Shown: positions 14,304-15,836 of the stretch, one piece after another | Position numbering within the stretch: the stretch's first letter is position 1 | How the letters are laid out: each line of letters opens with the position of its first letter | Origin: an uncultured Saprospiraceae bacterium | GTDB taxonomy: Bacteria; Bacteroidota; Bacteroidia; Chitinophagales; Saprospiraceae | Length of the DNA: 15,836 nt | Direction: 5' to 3' | Assembly: GCA_937942465.1 (NCBI GenBank) | Contig: CALDEO010000261.1 | Location: 1 to 15,836 of the forward strand | Notes under the pieces: model-generated | Databases searched by the model: none | Seen by the model: only the letters and a program-made list of their open reading frames with translations | What the model was told of the DNA's origin: nothing | Translations under genes and position numbers: made by a program

Positions 14304-14355
14304 GACAGTCAATTAAGGAAAATGGAGATAATATAATAAGTCATAACCGACTGTC
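14304..14355 (+). promoter_or_regulatory. Long-range inverted repeat in the barrel-gene leader
   Basis: GACAGTC (14304-14310) and GACTGTC (14349-14355) are exact complements separated by 38 bases, in the presumed 5' leader of the gene at 14388. They could close a leader stem or be two half-sites. Confidence 0.3.
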
Positions 14356-14387
14356 GCATTGAGGGATATAATTAAAAAAGGGATCGT

Positions 14388-15524
14388 ATGAATAATCAAA
14401 ACCTAATAAGATCGCTGCTAATACTTGTTGTAGCTTTAATAATGCAGTGTGATATCTATAGTCAAAATCTCGAAGATAGACTTAGCAAAGCAGTAAAAAC
14501 TTGTGAAACCACATCTATAAATGCTCAAAGAGTAATAGTAGATTATACTATAGATCAAACTGATTCAATACAAAATGTACTCGAAATATGGAATAGAGAA
14601 TGTGGTAACATTGAGGTCGTACGTAGAGTCGAAATACTCCTAGAATTACAAAATGACACATTTAATTACGGCGAAAACAAATCTTATTTTGAAGATGATT
14701 TCAGAAAATTTATCAATCGAATAAACGAAGCAAAAGAGAATAATTTTAAAGAACGGTATGAGAGAAGCAAGGCATATTACGGCTATGTCGGCCTGAATAG
14801 TGAATTTGATGCTTGGACAAAAAACATTGCACTGAAGATATTAGATGAAAATGAAAATCAACTACCTCAGGATAGAACTATCTCTCTTTTACTCTCAGAA
14901 AACATTAACGAGTTTGAAAAAGCCTTTGAATCAAATGAATATGAAGACCTACAATTAATAAAAGACTATAAATCGAAATACGTATACCGACGGTTCTATC
15001 AAGTGGTTGTCTATTTAGGTGCTAGAAACCCTATTGGTAAAATGAAGGAAAATTTCAGTCCGAGTCCTCAATTGGGTTTTGGTATTAAGGTTCCTTTTAG
15101 TGACAAATACTCAATTGAACTAAAGGCGATATTCACAAGGCTAATAAATCAAGAAGAACTTGTTTTCAATATAGAGAATGAACTAATAAATCACATCCCT
15201 ACATCTACTATTGCAATGGGTTTCAATGTAAGTAGAGAATTATTAAATTATAAAAACAAAGCATTTATAGAGTTAGTCACTGGTATAAATCTCGGTGTAG
15301 TCTCTACAGACATTGAAAAAAAAGTACAAAAAGACAATGACAAGTATCATGCAGCAGAGACAGTGAACCTTGAGATTGGGTTGAACTTAGGAAAAGTAGT
15401 TTTTAAAAATAAAGCTATCGGTCTCAACCTTTCCATGAATTATGCCCCATACAATCTGGATAGTCAATTAGTCACTGAGGTAGGGTCATTGTACTTTCAG
15501 ACGAACGCATTTTTTAAATTTTAG
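14388..15524 (+). CDS. Exported helical plus outer-membrane beta-barrel protein
   Basis: A 378-residue protein with a type I signal peptide (basic/polar start, hydrophobic 8-19, probable cleavage after Ser25 leaving Gln at +1, as is common in Bacteroidota). Residues about 26-200 are charged and mostly helical. From about 203 the pattern changes to alternating beta strands (VVVYLGARNP, LGFGIKVPFS, STIAMGFNVS, LEIGLNLGKV) and the chain ends in FFKF, typical of outer-membrane barrels. It is probably an outer-membrane protein with a periplasmic or surface helical domain. No family is recognised. It has its own promoter region and is followed by a terminator-like hairpin, so it is likely a single-gene unit. 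Confidence 0.8.
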   Translation: MNNQNLIRSLLILVVALIMQCDIYSQNLEDRLSKAVKTCETTSINAQRVIVDYTIDQTDSIQNVLEIWNRECGNIEVVRRVEILLELQNDTFNYGENKSYFEDDFRKFINRINEAKENNFKERYERSKAYYGYVGLNSEFDAWTKNIALKILDENENQLPQDRTISLLLSENINEFEKAFESNEYEDLQLIKDYKSKYVYRRFYQVVVYLGARNPIGKMKENFSPSPQLGFGIKVPFSDKYSIELKAIFTRLINQEELVFNIENELINHIPTSTIAMGFNVSRELLNYKNKAFIELVTGINLGVVSTDIEKKVQKDNDKYHAAETVNLEIGLNLGKVVFKNKAIGLNLSMNYAPYNLDSQLVTEVGSLYFQTNAFFKF

Positions 15525-15614
15525 GGTGGCATCTCACCAACTTAATATTGTGTTGATTAAACAATTTCCTTACGGTATTATCAACATTCTTAATTCAGAC
15601 CCTTAAACCAATTT

Positions 15615-15666
15615 CCGAAACCTGGTTGCCTATCTAATGCAACTAACCAAGTTCGGATGTCTTTTA
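15615..15666 (+). terminator. Hairpin after the barrel gene, possible terminator
   Basis: CCGAA (15615-15619) pairs with TTCGG (15652-15656), then C-G, then TGGTT (15623-15627) with AACCA (15645-15649), with one bulge and one mismatch. A T-rich tail with one four-T run follows (ATGTCTTTTATT). It may end the barrel-gene transcript. Confidence 0.45.
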
Positions 15667-15725
15667 TTAGAACAATGAAATTTAACTAAAAAACCAGTAT
15701 TCAACAATACATTCACCACTAAAAC

Positions 15726-15764
15726 AGACAGACTTGTCTACTTAAAATAAATAGACTACCTTTG
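15726..15764 (+). promoter_or_regulatory. Promoter with TetR/NemR-like operator
   Basis: AGACA (15726-15730) and TGTCT (15735-15739) are perfect inverted arms around GACT, resembling TetR-family sites such as the NemR box (AGACC-N4-GGTCT). It overlaps TTG at 15734-15736; a 20-base spacer then leads to TACCTTTG at 15757-15764. A repressor bound here would block the promoter of the regulator gene just downstream. Confidence 0.65.
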
Positions 15765-15768
15765 CATT

Positions 15769-15836
15769 GTGAAACATTCAGATGTCAAGCAACATATCAT
15801 AGAAACTGCCTCTAACCTATTCTATAAAAATGGGTA
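15769..15836 (+). CDS. TetR-family transcriptional regulator (N-terminus, cut by window end)
   Basis: The 22 full codons read VKHSDVKQHIIETASNLF followed by YKNG (GTG start read as Met in the cell). The I-x-x-x-A-x-x-L-F-x-x-x-G pattern is the first helix of the TetR DNA-binding domain. The start must be GTG at 15769: TAA at 15748-15750 closes the frame and no other start codon lies between. The predicted transcription start (about 15770) falls on this codon, so the mRNA may be leaderless or nearly so. The palindrome just upstream suggests self-repression. Confidence 0.75.
   Translation, partial: MKHSDVKQHIIETASNLFYKNG

Overview
The window looks like chromosomal DNA from a low-GC member of the Bacteroidota. 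The evidence is lipoproteins with Bacteroidota-style lipoboxes, a beta-barrel gene whose product ends in Phe, start codons with no Shine-Dalgarno sequence, and several promoters of the TTG-N20-TAnnTTTG type. The class is uncertain; a marine Saprospiria- or Flavobacteriia-like organism is only a guess. All convincing genes are on the + strand. I see no tRNA, rRNA, CRISPR array or insertion sequence.

Layout. (1) 1-1371: a DUF6624-like lipoprotein gene sits between two diverged copies of a gene-end plus terminator, a footprint of an old duplication. (2) 1506-6940: an AraC-type regulator is followed by a small membrane protein, an exported lipoprotein with two ABM-like and two SnoaL-like domains, a cytoplasmic O-methyltransferase-like enzyme, a second SnoaL lipoprotein, and an MsrQ/ferric-reductase-like membrane protein that lacks one expected histidine. 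This may be a cell-envelope small-molecule or redox pathway; its substrate is unknown. (3) 7283-8560: an Nramp-fold transporter without the usual metal-binding motifs. (4) 9095-11041: a DUF4212 small subunit and a VC_2705-type sodium:solute symporter, preceded by a Fur-like palindrome. (5) 11107-11607: a 49-residue membrane peptide and a 113-residue unknown protein. (6) 11824-14218: a palindrome-overlapped promoter, a structured leader with a 14-codon ORF and an intrinsic terminator, then rtcB and prfH. (7) 14388-15524: an exported helical plus beta-barrel protein. (8) 15726-15836: an operator-like palindrome overlapping the promoter of a TetR-type repressor gene cut by the window end.

The best functional unit is rtcB-prfH. 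This gene pair is established as a repair system for ribosomes cut in the 16S rRNA decoding centre: PrfH releases the stalled peptide and RtcB reseals the RNA. The new element here is the leader 5' of the pair. It has a promoter, a very short ORF, mutually exclusive helices and a terminator, so expression could be tied to ribosome function by attenuation. That regulatory link is inference. The second region of interest is the ABM/SnoaL/methyltransferase/heme-protein cluster.
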